Origin: Halichondria panicea
Taxonomy: Eukaryota; Porifera; Demospongiae; Suberitida; Halichondriidae
Length of the DNA stretch: 64,000 nt
Reading direction: 5' to 3'
NCBI RefSeq assembly: GCF_963675165.1
Contig: NC_087377.1
Coordinates: forward strand, 6,403,122-6,467,121
A program made the translations under genes and the position numbers. Under the pieces are notes generated by a model. That model did not search any database, was not told the origin of the DNA, and saw only the letters and a program-made list of their open reading frames with translations. Within the stretch, counting starts at the first letter, position 1. Every line of letters begins with the position of its first letter. Shown here in pieces: positions 1 to 12,800 of this stretch.

Positions 1-871
1 ATTGGTAATCCGTAAAGTGGATGCGGTGGCTCCTTCGATCTCTCCATCAGGACCAAACCACTGGTAGCTCAGTCCCTCTCCGGTTGCCACCACACTGAGC
101 GTGGCATTCCCACCCCGCTCAACGTCCACATTCTCTGGTTGGGTCCCAATCACGGGGGCTTCGCCTGAAACCGACATGCACACGAGTAATAATACCTGAG
201 CCGAACAAATACGCATGTTTCAATTAATCTCACCGATAGACAGGGTTGCAGCATCAGAGATGACTGATCCCGCACTGTTGGTCACAACGACTGTGTAGTC
301 TCCAGCATCGCCAGACTCAACATTGATGATTTGCAGGGTGGATGAATTGGATCCTTCGATGTCTCCGTCAACGTCAGTGAGAGCGTCCCCGCCAGGACCA
401 AACCACTGGTAGCTCAACAGTCCTTCACCAGAGGCTTCCACGGTGAATGTGGCAGTCCCACCCGCTTCCGCAGCATTCACATCGCTCGGCTGTACGTCAA
501 TTGCAGGACCTGTACACAAAGGCAAGTAAAGCATGAACATGCACGCCCGCCACACAGACACAAACTGAGCCGTAAGAATATAGGCATGTTTTAAATCTCA
601 CCAATAGACAGACTTGCAGCATCAGAGGTGACTGATCCCGCACTGTTGGTCACAACGACCGTGTAGTCTCCCGCATCGCCAGGCTCAGCGTTGAAAACTG
701 TCAACGTTCCTGAAGTGGACCCCTCAATCTCTCCGTCACTGTCAGTCAGAGCCACTCCGCCAGGACCAAACCACTGGTAGGTCAGTCCTGCACCAGAGGC
801 CTCCACGGTGAATGAGGCACTTCCGCCTTGCTCGACACCCACACTCTCTGGTTGGGTCTCAATTTCAGGGG
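1..871 (-). CDS. Three Ig-like exons at the left edge (last one partial)
   Basis: Exons 602-871, 234-509 and 1-164; the last is cut by the window. By comparison with 2,102-2,356 the missing part is 91 bases. Confidence 0.78.
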
Positions 872-3800
872 CTACATAGAGTGAGTAGTGAAACGATCAG
901 CACTGAACTCAGCATTGCTTGTTTGGCACGAACAATGGAAGGGATTCACCACCGAGTCGACCATAATCAACTGGACCGCTCACCCACTTTTTAGAGGCTC
1001 AACGTGCTATGCTGCTATCAGCGGTGCACACACATGCAGTTACGTTGAGGAGGATCGAGCTTAGTTTACACTCTATAATTGTAGTTTACACGGCCATGAC
1101 GTACGTACTACGATAAACACAAACAAGGGGAACGACACTTTCACCATAATATACTAAAAAGTTTAACGCATGCTGCCCACACGCACTCAATTCGGTACGA
1201 ACTCAAGAAACGGCTCGGCCAGGGTGAATATACATTTACCTGTGGTTGTGATTGTAATGGTTGACGTGAAACCAGCTCCATCCGCTGGATCGGTTGCACT
1301 GATGACAATGGTCTGGCTTCCTGAAGCTCCAGCGACAGACACAAAGAACGGGAATTGTCCACCTGCATGCAAACAGAAACAATGCGTCAATCACACGAGA
1401 CCAACAAACGATGGATGAATTAAGGCATGCAGCAGAGACACCAAAACTCACATCCTTCTGTTACTGATGAATCATTGAAGCTGCACTCAAAGTCCAAGCC
1501 GTCGAGGTCCCTACTTGACGTGCAGCTCACACTCACTTGCTGAGACTCAGCGAGGAACTCGGCACTGCAGTTCAGGATCAGAGGAGCAAGTGTGGGACCT
1601 TGGGTAGGTTGAGCTGCATGTGTGGAATGGGGAACGTTTGACTAGCACACACTGACTATTATTATATCCTTCCGAAAACCACACGTATAATTACACATGC
1701 ACTAGCAAGAATAATTATAATTGCACTTGAACCGGAAAAATAGGCATGTTTCAATCTCTCACCAATAGACAGAGTTGCAGCATCAGAGACGACTGATCCC
1801 GCACTGTTGGTCACAACGACTGTGTAATCTCCAGCATCTCCAGACTCAGCATTGATAATTTGCAGGGTGGATGAATTGGATCCTTCGATGTCTCCGTCGA
1901 CGTCAGTGAGAGCGTTCCCGCCAGGACCAAACCACTGGTAGCTCAATCCTTCACCAGAGGCTTCCACGGTGAGTGTGGCAGTTCCACCCGCTTCCGCATT
2001 CACATCGCTCGGTTGTACGTCAATTGCAGGACCTGTACACAAAGACGAGTAAAGCATGGACATGCCCGCCACACATGCAGACACAAATCAGATGAACTCA
2101 CCGACGGAGAGTGAGACAGTGTCAGAATCGACAATTCCTCCATTGACAGTTGTAATTCGCACTCTATAGTCGCCAGCGTCATCTGGTCCAGCATTGGTAA
2201 TCCGTAAAGTGGATGCGGTGGCTCCTTCGATCTCTCCATCAGGACCAAACCACTGGTAGCTCAGTCCCTCTCCGGTTGCCACCACACTGAGCGTGGCATT
2301 CCCACCCCGCTCAACGTCCACATTCTCTGGTTGGGTCCCAATCACGGGGGCTTCGCCTGAAACCGACATGCACACGAGTAATAATACCTGAGCCGAACAA
2401 ATACGCATGTTTCAATTAATCTCACCGATAGACAGGGTTGCAGCATCAGAGATGACTGATCCCGCACTGTTGGTCACAACGACTGTGTAGTCTCCAGCAT
2501 CGCCAGACTCAACATTGATGATTTGCAGGGTGGATGAATTGGATCCTTCGATGTCTCCGTCAACGTTAGTGAGAGCGTCCCCGCCAGGACCAAACCACTG
2601 GTAGCTCAACAGTCCTTCACCAGAGGCGTCCACGGTGAATGTGGCAGTCCCACCCGCTTCCGCAGCATTCACATCGCTCGGCTGTACGTCAATTGCAGGA
2701 CCTGCACACAAAGGCAAGTAAAGCATGAACATGCACGCCCGCCACACAGACACAAACTGAGCCGTAAGAATATAGGCATGTTTCAAATCTCACCAATAGA
2801 CAGACTTGCAGCATCAGAGGTGACTGATCCCGCACTGTTGGTCACAACGACCGTGTAGTCTCCCGCATCGCCAGGCTCAGCGTTGAAAACTGTCAACGTT
2901 CCTGAAGTGGACCCCTCAATCTCTCCGTCACTGTCAGTCAGAGCCACTCCGCCAGGACCAAACCACTGGTAGGTCAGTCCTGCACCAGAGGCCTCCACGG
3001 TGAATGAGGCACTTCCGCCTTGCTCGACACCCACACTCTCTGGTTGGGTCTCAATTTCAGGGGCTACATAGAGTGAGTAGTGAAACGATCAGCACTGAAC
3101 TCAGCATTGCTTGTTTGGCACGAACAATGGAAGGGATTCACCACCGAGTCGACCATAATCAACTGGACCGCTCACCCACTTTTTAGAAGCTCAACGTGCT
3201 ATGCTGCTATCAGCGGTGCACACACATGCAGTTACGTTGAGGAGGATCGAGCTTAGTTTACACTCTATAATTGTAGTTTACACGGCCATGACGTACGTAC
3301 TACGATAAACACAAACAAGGGGAACGACACTTTCACCATAATATACTAAAAAGTTTAACGCATGCTGCCCACACGCACTCAATTCGGTACGAACTCAAGA
3401 AACGGTTCGGCCAGGGTGAATATACATTTACCTGTGGTTGTGATTGTAATGGTTGACGTGAAACCAGCTCCATCCGCTTGATCGGTTGCACTGATGACAA
3501 TGGTCTGGCTTCCTGAAGCTCCAGCGACAGACACAAAGAACGGGAATTGTCCACCTGCATGCAAACAGAAACAATGCGTCAATCACACGAGACCAACAAA
3601 CGATGGATGAATTAAGGCATGCAGCAGAGACACCAAAACTCACATCCTTCTGTTACTGATGAATCATTGAAGCTGCACTCAAAGTCCAAGCCGTCGAGGT
3701 CCCTACTTGACGTGCAGCTCACACTCACTTGCTGAGACTCAGCGAGGAACTCGGCACTGCAGTTCAGGATCAGAGGAGCAAGTGTGGGACCTTGGGTAGG

Positions 3801-6800
3801 TTGAGCTGCATGTGTGGAATGGGGAACGTTTGACTAGCACACACTGACTATTATTATATCCTTCCGAAAACCACACGTATAATTACACATGCACTAGCAA
3901 GAATAATTATAATTGCACTTGAACCAGAAAAATAGGCATGTTTCAATCTCTCACCAATAGACAGAGTTGCAGCATCAGAGACGACTGATCCCGTACTGTT
4001 GGTCACAACGACCGTGTAATCTCCAGCATCGCCAGACTCAACATTGATAATTTGCAGGGTGGATGAATTGGATCCTTCGATGTTTCCGTCGACGTCAGTG
4101 AGAGCGTTCCCGCCAGGACCAAACCACTGGTAGCTCAATCCTTCACCAGAGGCTTTCACGGTGAATGTAGCATTTCCACCAACTCCAACTTCTATATCAC
4201 TAGGCTGACTTGTAATGACTGGTGGTTGAGTAGCTGCAGCTGCACCAGAAAACGATCTTGATATAGCTAGGAGGTTACATCTAGAACTTACCAATGTATA
4301 ATATGGCCTCTTCAGAATCTACTGATCCACCAAGATTGGACGCACGGACACTGTAGTTTCCAGCATCACCAGACTGAGCAAAAACGATCTGCAAAGTAGT
4401 TGTAGTGGATCCCTCAATCCTTCCATTACTGTCTGTGAGAGCCCCTCCATTGGCACCAAACCATTGGTAGGTCAGTCCTGCACCAGAGGCTTCCACGGTG
4501 AATGTGGCATTGGCACCAATAGTAACTCTAACACTGATTGGCTGTCTTGTAATTACTGGTTCAGTGACTGTAGCAAAGCAGATTGTGAAGCATCAAGCAC
4601 TATCGCACACCACTTATCTTTTTGACTCACCTATAGTTAGCGTGGCCTCCTCAGAATCCACTGACCCACCAATATTGGATACAAGAACTGTGTAGTTTCC
4701 AGCATCACCAGATTGAGCAGCAACTATCTGCAATGTAGCTGCAGTGGATCCTTCAATCCTTCCATCACTGTCTGTGAGAGACTCTCCGTCAGGACCAAAC
4801 CATTGGTAGGTCAGTCCTTCACCAAATGCCTCCACCGTAAATGTGGCAGTTGAACCTGCAGCAGCTTCAACATCGTTTGGCTGTCTTGTAATTACGGGTG
4901 GATCAACTGTGGAAGAACAATCATAATTATATCGACTCTGTTCACCATTATTGATGAAACGTCAATCAAAGGGCAGTATATCATCGCACCATATAAATAT
5001 ATACAACATACCTATGGTTAGCGTGACCTCCTCAGAATCCACTAATCCAGCAACATTGGATACACTAACTCCGTAGTTTCCAGCATCACCAGACTGAGCA
5101 TCAACGATCCGCAATGTGTCTGTAATAGATCCCTCAATCTCACCGGTGTTGTCGGTCAGAGCTTCTCCGTCGAGGCCATACCACTGGTAGCTCAGTCCTT
5201 CACCAGAAGCCTCCACAATAAATGTGGCAGTTGAACCAGCAGCAACTTCAACATTGCTTGGTTGCCTTGTAATTTCAGGTGGAGAGACTGAAAGAATAAA
5301 AAATCAAAAAATGAATGTCATGGAGGTTATCTCTGTTCAACTTCACCAATTGTCAAAGTTGCTTCATTTGAAAATATGTATCCGCCAGTAGCGAACACTT
5401 GAACACGGTAGTTTCCAACATCATCTGATTGAGCACTGACAATCCGCAAGGTAGCTGTAGTGGATCCCTCAATATCTCCTTCACTGTCCGTGAGAGCTTC
5501 ACCATTAGGACCAAACCACTGGTAGCTCAGATCTGTCCCAGAGGCCACAACAGAAAACGTGGAGGTTCCACCAGTGGCCACTCCACTACTTCTTGGCTGG
5601 TTAACAATGAACACTGCATGAGCAAGAAAGTGTAACTAACAATCATGACATTACAAGTAACGTACATTCAGCGATGAGAATGAAGCTAGATGAAAACAGA
5701 GCACCAGATGTAGGGGGTAGAAAAGGTGGACCAGAAAAGTCAGTACGGATCCTACGAACTTGAAACGCCTCCAGGCTCTCTGTGATATTGTCTGGATAGA
5801 GTGTAAATTCAAAGTCTACCGTCTGATCGTCCGGACCAAATACTAGCAGGACAGTATTCTCCCCTTGAGCTGATATAGAGTAGTCATTGTTACTAACACT
5901 TCCATCTCCATTCAATGTAGATATCGTGGCTGGTGAAATACTGGCATTTGGTGTGTTAGAGCTGGCTTCAATAGTAACAAGGAAGGTCTGTTCTGATATG
6001 CGCCCATCTTGCTTTTCAAGAGTAACAGTGACGTTCCGTGCCTCCTGAGGCTCAACAAAGGTGTATGATGCATTCTCAAACCCAATACGTATATCTGTAA
6101 TGGTAATTAAAGCCTCACAAACAATATTTAACATAAATGTTACAAACCATCGTCATCTTGAATGATGCAGAGTGATGAGCGTCTGCCTGAACTCTCGTCA
6201 TTGCTTCCTTGAACTGAGACAACAAGTATGAACACTTCCTCATCAGCTTCATCGAATTCATCATTTACGATAGGTATTTGGACGTCAACATCATTTTTCT
6301 GGGATCCGTCCTCGTCAGCCTCTACAGTTACAGCAATTGCATCTGGTGAGAAGTCTTGAAGGCTCTCAGGAAAACCTAAAAAGAGAATTCAAAAATAGTC
6401 ACTGATCATAACGAGTGTTGCAAACTGCGCTGTGCTAATGCCTCTCACCATGTTTTGCTTTCGTTCAAAAGTATCAGAGTGTTGGAAGAAAGTGTGTATA
6501 ATTATCTAACTGAGAATAACTGAGAAGAAAAGACTTGCATCTATTGTATTATAATTGACTTGTGTACATCCATCAGTGTTTTGTGGCTTCCAGACCTGAA
6601 GTATTTTGCCAGGATCTGGGGTTCAAAATTGCCAGAGGAGGTAGGACATGCATCACGTGCGCCTCAATTAATTAACAATCCAGGTTTAACAGCAAAAATT
6701 TGGACAAGGATTTGTGCATGAAAAGTAAGGATCTTCAAGCAGCCAAAACAGCAGCAATCCCAGGGTAATTTTCTCTAAAATTTAGCTATCATGTAGTGAA

Positions 6801-9800
6801 AGGATAGCAGTACTAACTTGTGGATTAGCAATCCCAGTGGGATCCCGGCTCAATAGCTTGAAATTCACCATCAAACCTACTGTACATAAGCTACTACGGA
6901 GAGCAGTCTATGGAGATTCATTCCATTGCCATGTGATTGATGACACATGTCCCACCTCCTCTGGCTAGCTGTTTAACAGCTCTTTTTCTGACTCTTGTAG
7001 CTATTAAACAAAAAGCTAGCGCTTCAGTGCAAGGCTGTGTTGAATAGAAAGTTTGTGCGAACAGATGATGCTATGAAAGATTCTAAAGAGACTGCAACAG
7101 CCTTCACTGTATAAAGTAAAATTAGCCATTAAACTACCGGTAGAAAACAAAGCTTTAGTTTGCAAATCCACGAATCAAAATCCAAGAGAACTTGGCAAGC
7201 CTATAGAAGCTGTTAGTTTTCATCGCATAGCAACCGTTGAGCAGTTATGGCTGAAATATGGAATACACACACACACACGTAGACGTACGTCTAGACATAG
7301 ACACACACACAGTCAGCTTTACAGTATCCCTCGAGGCATAATAACAAAAACTTACATCTAGCACGATTCGGAGAGTATGGATTGTCATCATCTGGGATAC
7401 CATCAGGTATTGGTTGACCCAATCTGATAGCATCTTCGACAGCGTACGGGGTCAGCAGTGCAGTAACCCTATTGGCCAGTCTTAAGTTCTTCCTGATGGT
7501 AACTTCTATAAATCCAGTTCTCTCAGAAGCACTGTAATCGTTTTCTTCCAACTCAAAGTTTACAACTAAAGAGAAAGTATGGTTTTCAAAAACAAGCAAG
7601 TAGCTATATAATAGCGTCGATTCTAGGCCGCAGGGAAGCAGCTTGGTATACTTTGCATGCACATGCATGCAAAGTATATTTCACAAATTTCACGATACAA
7701 ATTGTATAAACAGATTCACACAGATTATTTCAAACAGAACAAGGGTAACCTCAGATCAAACTCACATAATCTTGCATTTAGATACTCCTACTTTGTTATT
7801 GCCACCCATGTGTATGGAATAGGTTACCAACTTCAGTTGTGCAATCAACGGGGGACCTACCTTTAAACAATTTATTAGGTCACCTGTCATATTATATCCT
7901 TTTAATCCCAGTATTAAATCTTTTTTCCCCCCTCTTAGTTCTGTTTGTTTTGTTCGTTGTGTGCGTGTATATGTTTTGGGAAGCACCTAGATAGGATTAC
8001 CTTTTGTGCGACGCGTTCCATGCATGTATATGTATTGGATAATTATTTCACAAAGGAAGAATTTTTGTTGATCTATGGTGGTAAAATGTTCATGTTGAAT
8101 AATTGTGCTGCAGCAGTGTTGCATCTTCTAGCTCTGTTTAGCAAAGACTTTAAGAGGAGACCTTCCTGGCAGCTCTAGCTGTAGTTAGTAAGAGTGATGG
8201 ACTCTTCTTACACATTATTTTGTAGAGGTTGAATGAATAACTTCCTGAGTGTCGAGTCTAAAAGCTTTTAGGAGGATCGTTATATAGCTCTTTATCTTCA
8301 GAAATAACTTCTTGTCAAACATAAAAGGTAGCGCATAATTATTTGAAAGGCCATATCCAAAATTTGGTAGCAGATAGATCGACTTGCCTGGTCCGTAATC
8401 AAGGAACAATAAAGGGCGTAAACCAAAGCAGGACTCAGTTATCTTTGCACAATACTTATGTAGTGAGTGTACTAACTTCAGATTACAAAATAGTGTATAA
8501 TACTGTACCAGGCCGCTCCTCCGAGTTTCGAGGGCGGCCTGGAATCGAATGTATTCAGCACGTACAATATTTCATTTGTGATAGCTCACCGTCACTGTCT
8601 ATAATCACAACTGTTAGACTGTTTAGAAACAATGCGTTGGGAGATGGTGGGGTGGATATTAGAGTCAGCTCAAACAGGAGCGTTTCATCATCCTCTGCAG
8701 CAATACTGTCAGCTCTCAGAGTGAACTGGTAGATAGCATTCCTAGTTGTAAATACTCTAAATCTAGGATTTCCCAAAGAGTAGTCTCTGGTGGGACCTGC
8801 ATATATAGCAGGTGGGAAATTGTTGTGACTTTGCTTGTCACACATCAAATTAACATACTTGCAGTTCCAGCAGGGTCTACTGCAACGTTTCCTAGAAGGA
8901 TGGTAGTGGTGGTACTAGGACGCTTCAGATATCCAATCTCAATCTCATAAGCAGAAAAACGCTCAGGTAGAACAAGACGATTCTCCAGGAATCCATACAC
9001 TACATACAGCAAAAATAACTCGTTCCTTAGAAAATTGATCAGAGTAAATAAACATACCTATACAATCAAAGCATTGGTCCGATGTTGTGTATGATAGTGC
9101 CTCTGTATTGACACAGCACTCTCTTCTCTCAATCTCTTCTGAACCCGTAGCTCCCAGCCCAATAGTGTCACCAGAACATTGGTAGTCAAGAAAACACCCA
9201 CGGATAAAGCTAGGATCTGCAGAAATATATACATCATAATTTACGAATTAGCAATACTGATTGAAACTTGTTTCTTTTCATGTATAATTATGGGCATGGT
9301 GACTTTATCCCGAGACACGTGGTGGTTGCGGGTTTTAGTAGTTGGACAAGGACAGTGTATTTGCTTGTTATAATTTGTGTGTCACGGTATTCTGAGCCTG
9401 CATTCCCACCTGGATGTCAAAGTACTGTGTTCTTACAGCATGGATATGCAGCCTCAACATAACTAAAACTTTTAGTTGTATAACTGCGAGCAAAAGCTAA
9501 GAAGCTTAAGCTTGGGTGTGGTTTCCTGGCATTGAAACGCGAATATTAGACCCATAAAATTTTCTGCTGAGGGCTCTGGAGCCAGAACACGTACCACAGC
9601 AGTAATGATATTCTCAAAGCCTTACCAGAGCTTAGGGCATAATAATTATATTATGTACATGAGGTTTATATTTCAAAAACACGTATTTTAATCGGCCTGC
9701 ATTCGAGGCTAGATCTTTTAAAATACTCTTCTGCACTTTTTCTGCAATTTTATAGATCTACAACTACCGACGATTAATTTTAAGCAATTTGTGCTCTTTG

Positions 9801-12800
9801 TTTCATACTGTAGGTGACAAATATAGGTGTCTCTACAACAAACAAAAGGTTTAATCTCTCTTACTAAAATAATGGTTTAAAGCCTGACTAATTTATTGTA
9901 GCCAAACTATGTCGCCTATTATCTCATCATGTCCTACAGTATAAAAGCTATATTAATTTTGTCAATTAAGAAACTTACTGAACGTCAAAAAGGCACGATC
10001 AGAAATGACAGATCCATCAGAGTTTGACACTACACAACTATAGCCTCCAGCATTACTCAGTTGCACATTTAAGATCTGCAGAGTGGGTGTATTTGACCCT
10101 TCAATCTCTCCAGCTTGGTCTGAAAGGGGCTCTCCATCCGGGCCAAACCACTCGTAGCTCAATCCTTCACCAGAGGCTTCCACGGTGAATGTCGCAGTTC
10201 CACCCACTTCCGCATTCACATCGCTCGGTTGTACGTCAATTGCAGGACCTGTACACAAAGACGAGTAAAGCATGGACATGCCCGCCACACATGCATGCAG
10301 ACACAAATCAGATAAACTCACCGACGGAAAGTGAGACAATGTCAGAATCAATAATTCCTCCATTGGCAGTTGTAATTCGCACTCTATACTCTCCAGCGGC
10401 ATCTGATCCAGAGTTGATAATCCGTAGAGTGGATGTGGTGGCTCCTTCAATCGCCCCATCACTATCGAAGAGTGGTTCTCCATCAGGACCAAACCACTGG
10501 TAGCTCAGTCCCTCTCCGGTTGCCACCACACTGAGCGTGGCATTCCCACCCCCTTCAACGTTCACATTCTCTGGTTGAGTCCCAATCACGGGACTTTCAC
10601 CTGAAAACGCCATACAAGCAAGTAATAAACTTGAATGGTGAAAGTACGCAGCTCACCAATAGATAGAGTTGCTGCATCAGAGACGACTGATCCCGCACTG
10701 TTGGTCACAACGACTGTGTAATCTCCAGCATCGCCAGACTCAACATCGATAATTTGCAGGGTGGATGAATTGGATCCTTCGATGTCTCCGTCGACGTCAG
10801 TGAGAGCGTTCCCGCCAGGACCAAACCACTGGTAGCTCAATCCTTCACCAGAGGCTTCCACGGTGAGTGTGGCAGTTCCACCCGCTTCCGCATTCACATC
10901 GCTCGGTTGTACGTCAATTGCAGGACCTGTACACAAAGACGAGTAAAGCATGGACATGCCCGCCACACATGCAGACACAAATCAGATGAACTCACCGACG
11001 GAAAGTGAGACAGTGTCAGAATCGACAATTCCTCTATTGACAGTTGTAATTCGCACTCTATAGTCGCCAGCGTCATCTGGTCCAGCATTGGTAATCTGTA
11101 AAGTGGATGCGGTGGCTCCTTCAATCTCTCCATCAGGACCAAACCACTGGTAGCTCAGTCCCTCTCCGGTTGCCACCACACTGAGCGTGGCATTCCCACC
11201 CCGCTCAACGTCCACATTCTCTGGTTGGGTCCCAATCACGGGGGCTTCGCCTGAAACCGACATGCACACGAGTAATAATGCCTGAGCCGCATGTTTCAAT
11301 TAATCTCACCGATAGACAGGGTTGCAGCATCAGAGGTGACTGATCCCGCACTGTTGGTCACAACGACTGTGTAGTCTCCAGCATCGCCAGGCTCAGCGTT
11401 GAAAACAGTCAACGTTCCTGAAGTGGACCCCTCAATCTCTCCGTCACTGTCAGTCAGAGCCACTCCGCCAGGACCAAACCACTGGTAGGTCAGTCCTGCA
11501 CCAGAGGCCTCCACGGTGAATGAGGCACTTCCGCCTTGCTCGACACCCACACTCTCTGGTTGGGTCTCAATTTCAGGGGCTACATAGAGTGAGTAATGAA
11601 ACGATCAGCACTGAACTCGGCATTGCTTGTTTGGCACGAACAACGGAAGGGATTCACCACCGAGTCGACCATAATCAACTGGACCGCTCACCCACTTTTC
11701 AGAGGCTCAACGTGCTATGCTGCTATCAGCGGTGCACACACATGCAGTTACGTTGAGGAGGATCGAGCTTAGTTTACACTCTATAATTGTAGTTTACACG
11801 GCCATGACGTACGTACTACGATAAACACAAATAAGGGGAATGACACTTTCACTATAATATACTAAAAAGTTTAACGCATGCTGCCCACACGCACTCAATT
11901 TGGTACGAACTCAAGAAACGGCTCGGCCAGGGTGAATATACATTTACCTGTGGTTGTGATTGTAATGGTTGACGTGAAACCAGCTCCATCCGCTGGATCG
12001 GTTGCACTGATGACAATGGTCTGGCTTCCTGAAGCTCCAGCGACAGACACAAAGAACGGGAATTGTCCACCTGCATGCAAACAGAAACAATGCGTCAATC
12101 ACACGAGACCAACAAACGATGGATGAAGGCATGCAGCAGAGACACCAAAACTCACATCCTTCTGTTACTGATGAATCATTGAAGCTGCACTCAAAGTCCA
12201 AGCCGTCGAGGTCCCTACTTGACGTGCAGCTCACACTCACTTGCTGAGACTCAGCGAGGAACTCGGCACTGCAGTTCAGGATCAGAGGAGCAAGTGTGGG
12301 ACCTTGGGTAGGTTGAGCTGCATGTGTGGAATGGGGAACGTTTGACTAGCACACACTGACTATTATTATATCCTTCCGAAAACCACACGTATAATTACAC
12401 ATGCTAGTACTAGCAAGAATATAATTGCACTTGAACCGGAAAAATAGGCATGTTTCAATCTCTCACCAATAGACAGAGTTGCCGCATCAGAGACGACTGA
12501 TCCCGCACTGTTGGTCACAACGACTGTGTAATCTCCAGCATCGCCAGACTCAACATTGATAATTTGCAGGTTGGATGTATTGGATCCTTTGATGTCTCCG
12601 TCGACGTCAGTGAGAGCGTTCCCGCCAGGACCAAACCACTGGTAGCACAGTCTACGACCGGAGGTTACCACCGTTAATGTGGCAATTTCTCCGGTGCTGA
12701 TAGTAACGTCACTTGGTTGTACTTCGATAATAGGAAGACACACTTGCTCAAAGGTTAGCAGGCAACTATCTTTCTTCGGACGGTCTCCGTTGTTTAATTC

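Larger units (their letters stand above)
1..4000. repeat. 2.19 kb tandem duplication
   Basis: Positions 1 to about 1,990 recur 2,192 bases to the right with few changes. The unit holds two-exon beta-sandwich and Ig exons. It is also related to 15,274-17,521 in the 6.38 kb array. Confidence 0.88.
5970..10400. repeat. Segmental duplicate of about 30,850-35,870
   Basis: Calx-beta exons, long introns and the following Ig exons match the module B region, with offsets between about 24.88 and 25.48 kb. The offset jumps where an extra element at 31,406-31,970 is present only in module B. Confidence 0.85.

Noticed and set aside
812..994. Plus-strand open frame of about 60 codons starting MRHFRLARHPHS, repeated many times
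   Set aside because: It is the antisense shadow of the Ig exon beginning and its intron; it has no splice context or family match, and its conservation follows from DNA duplication.
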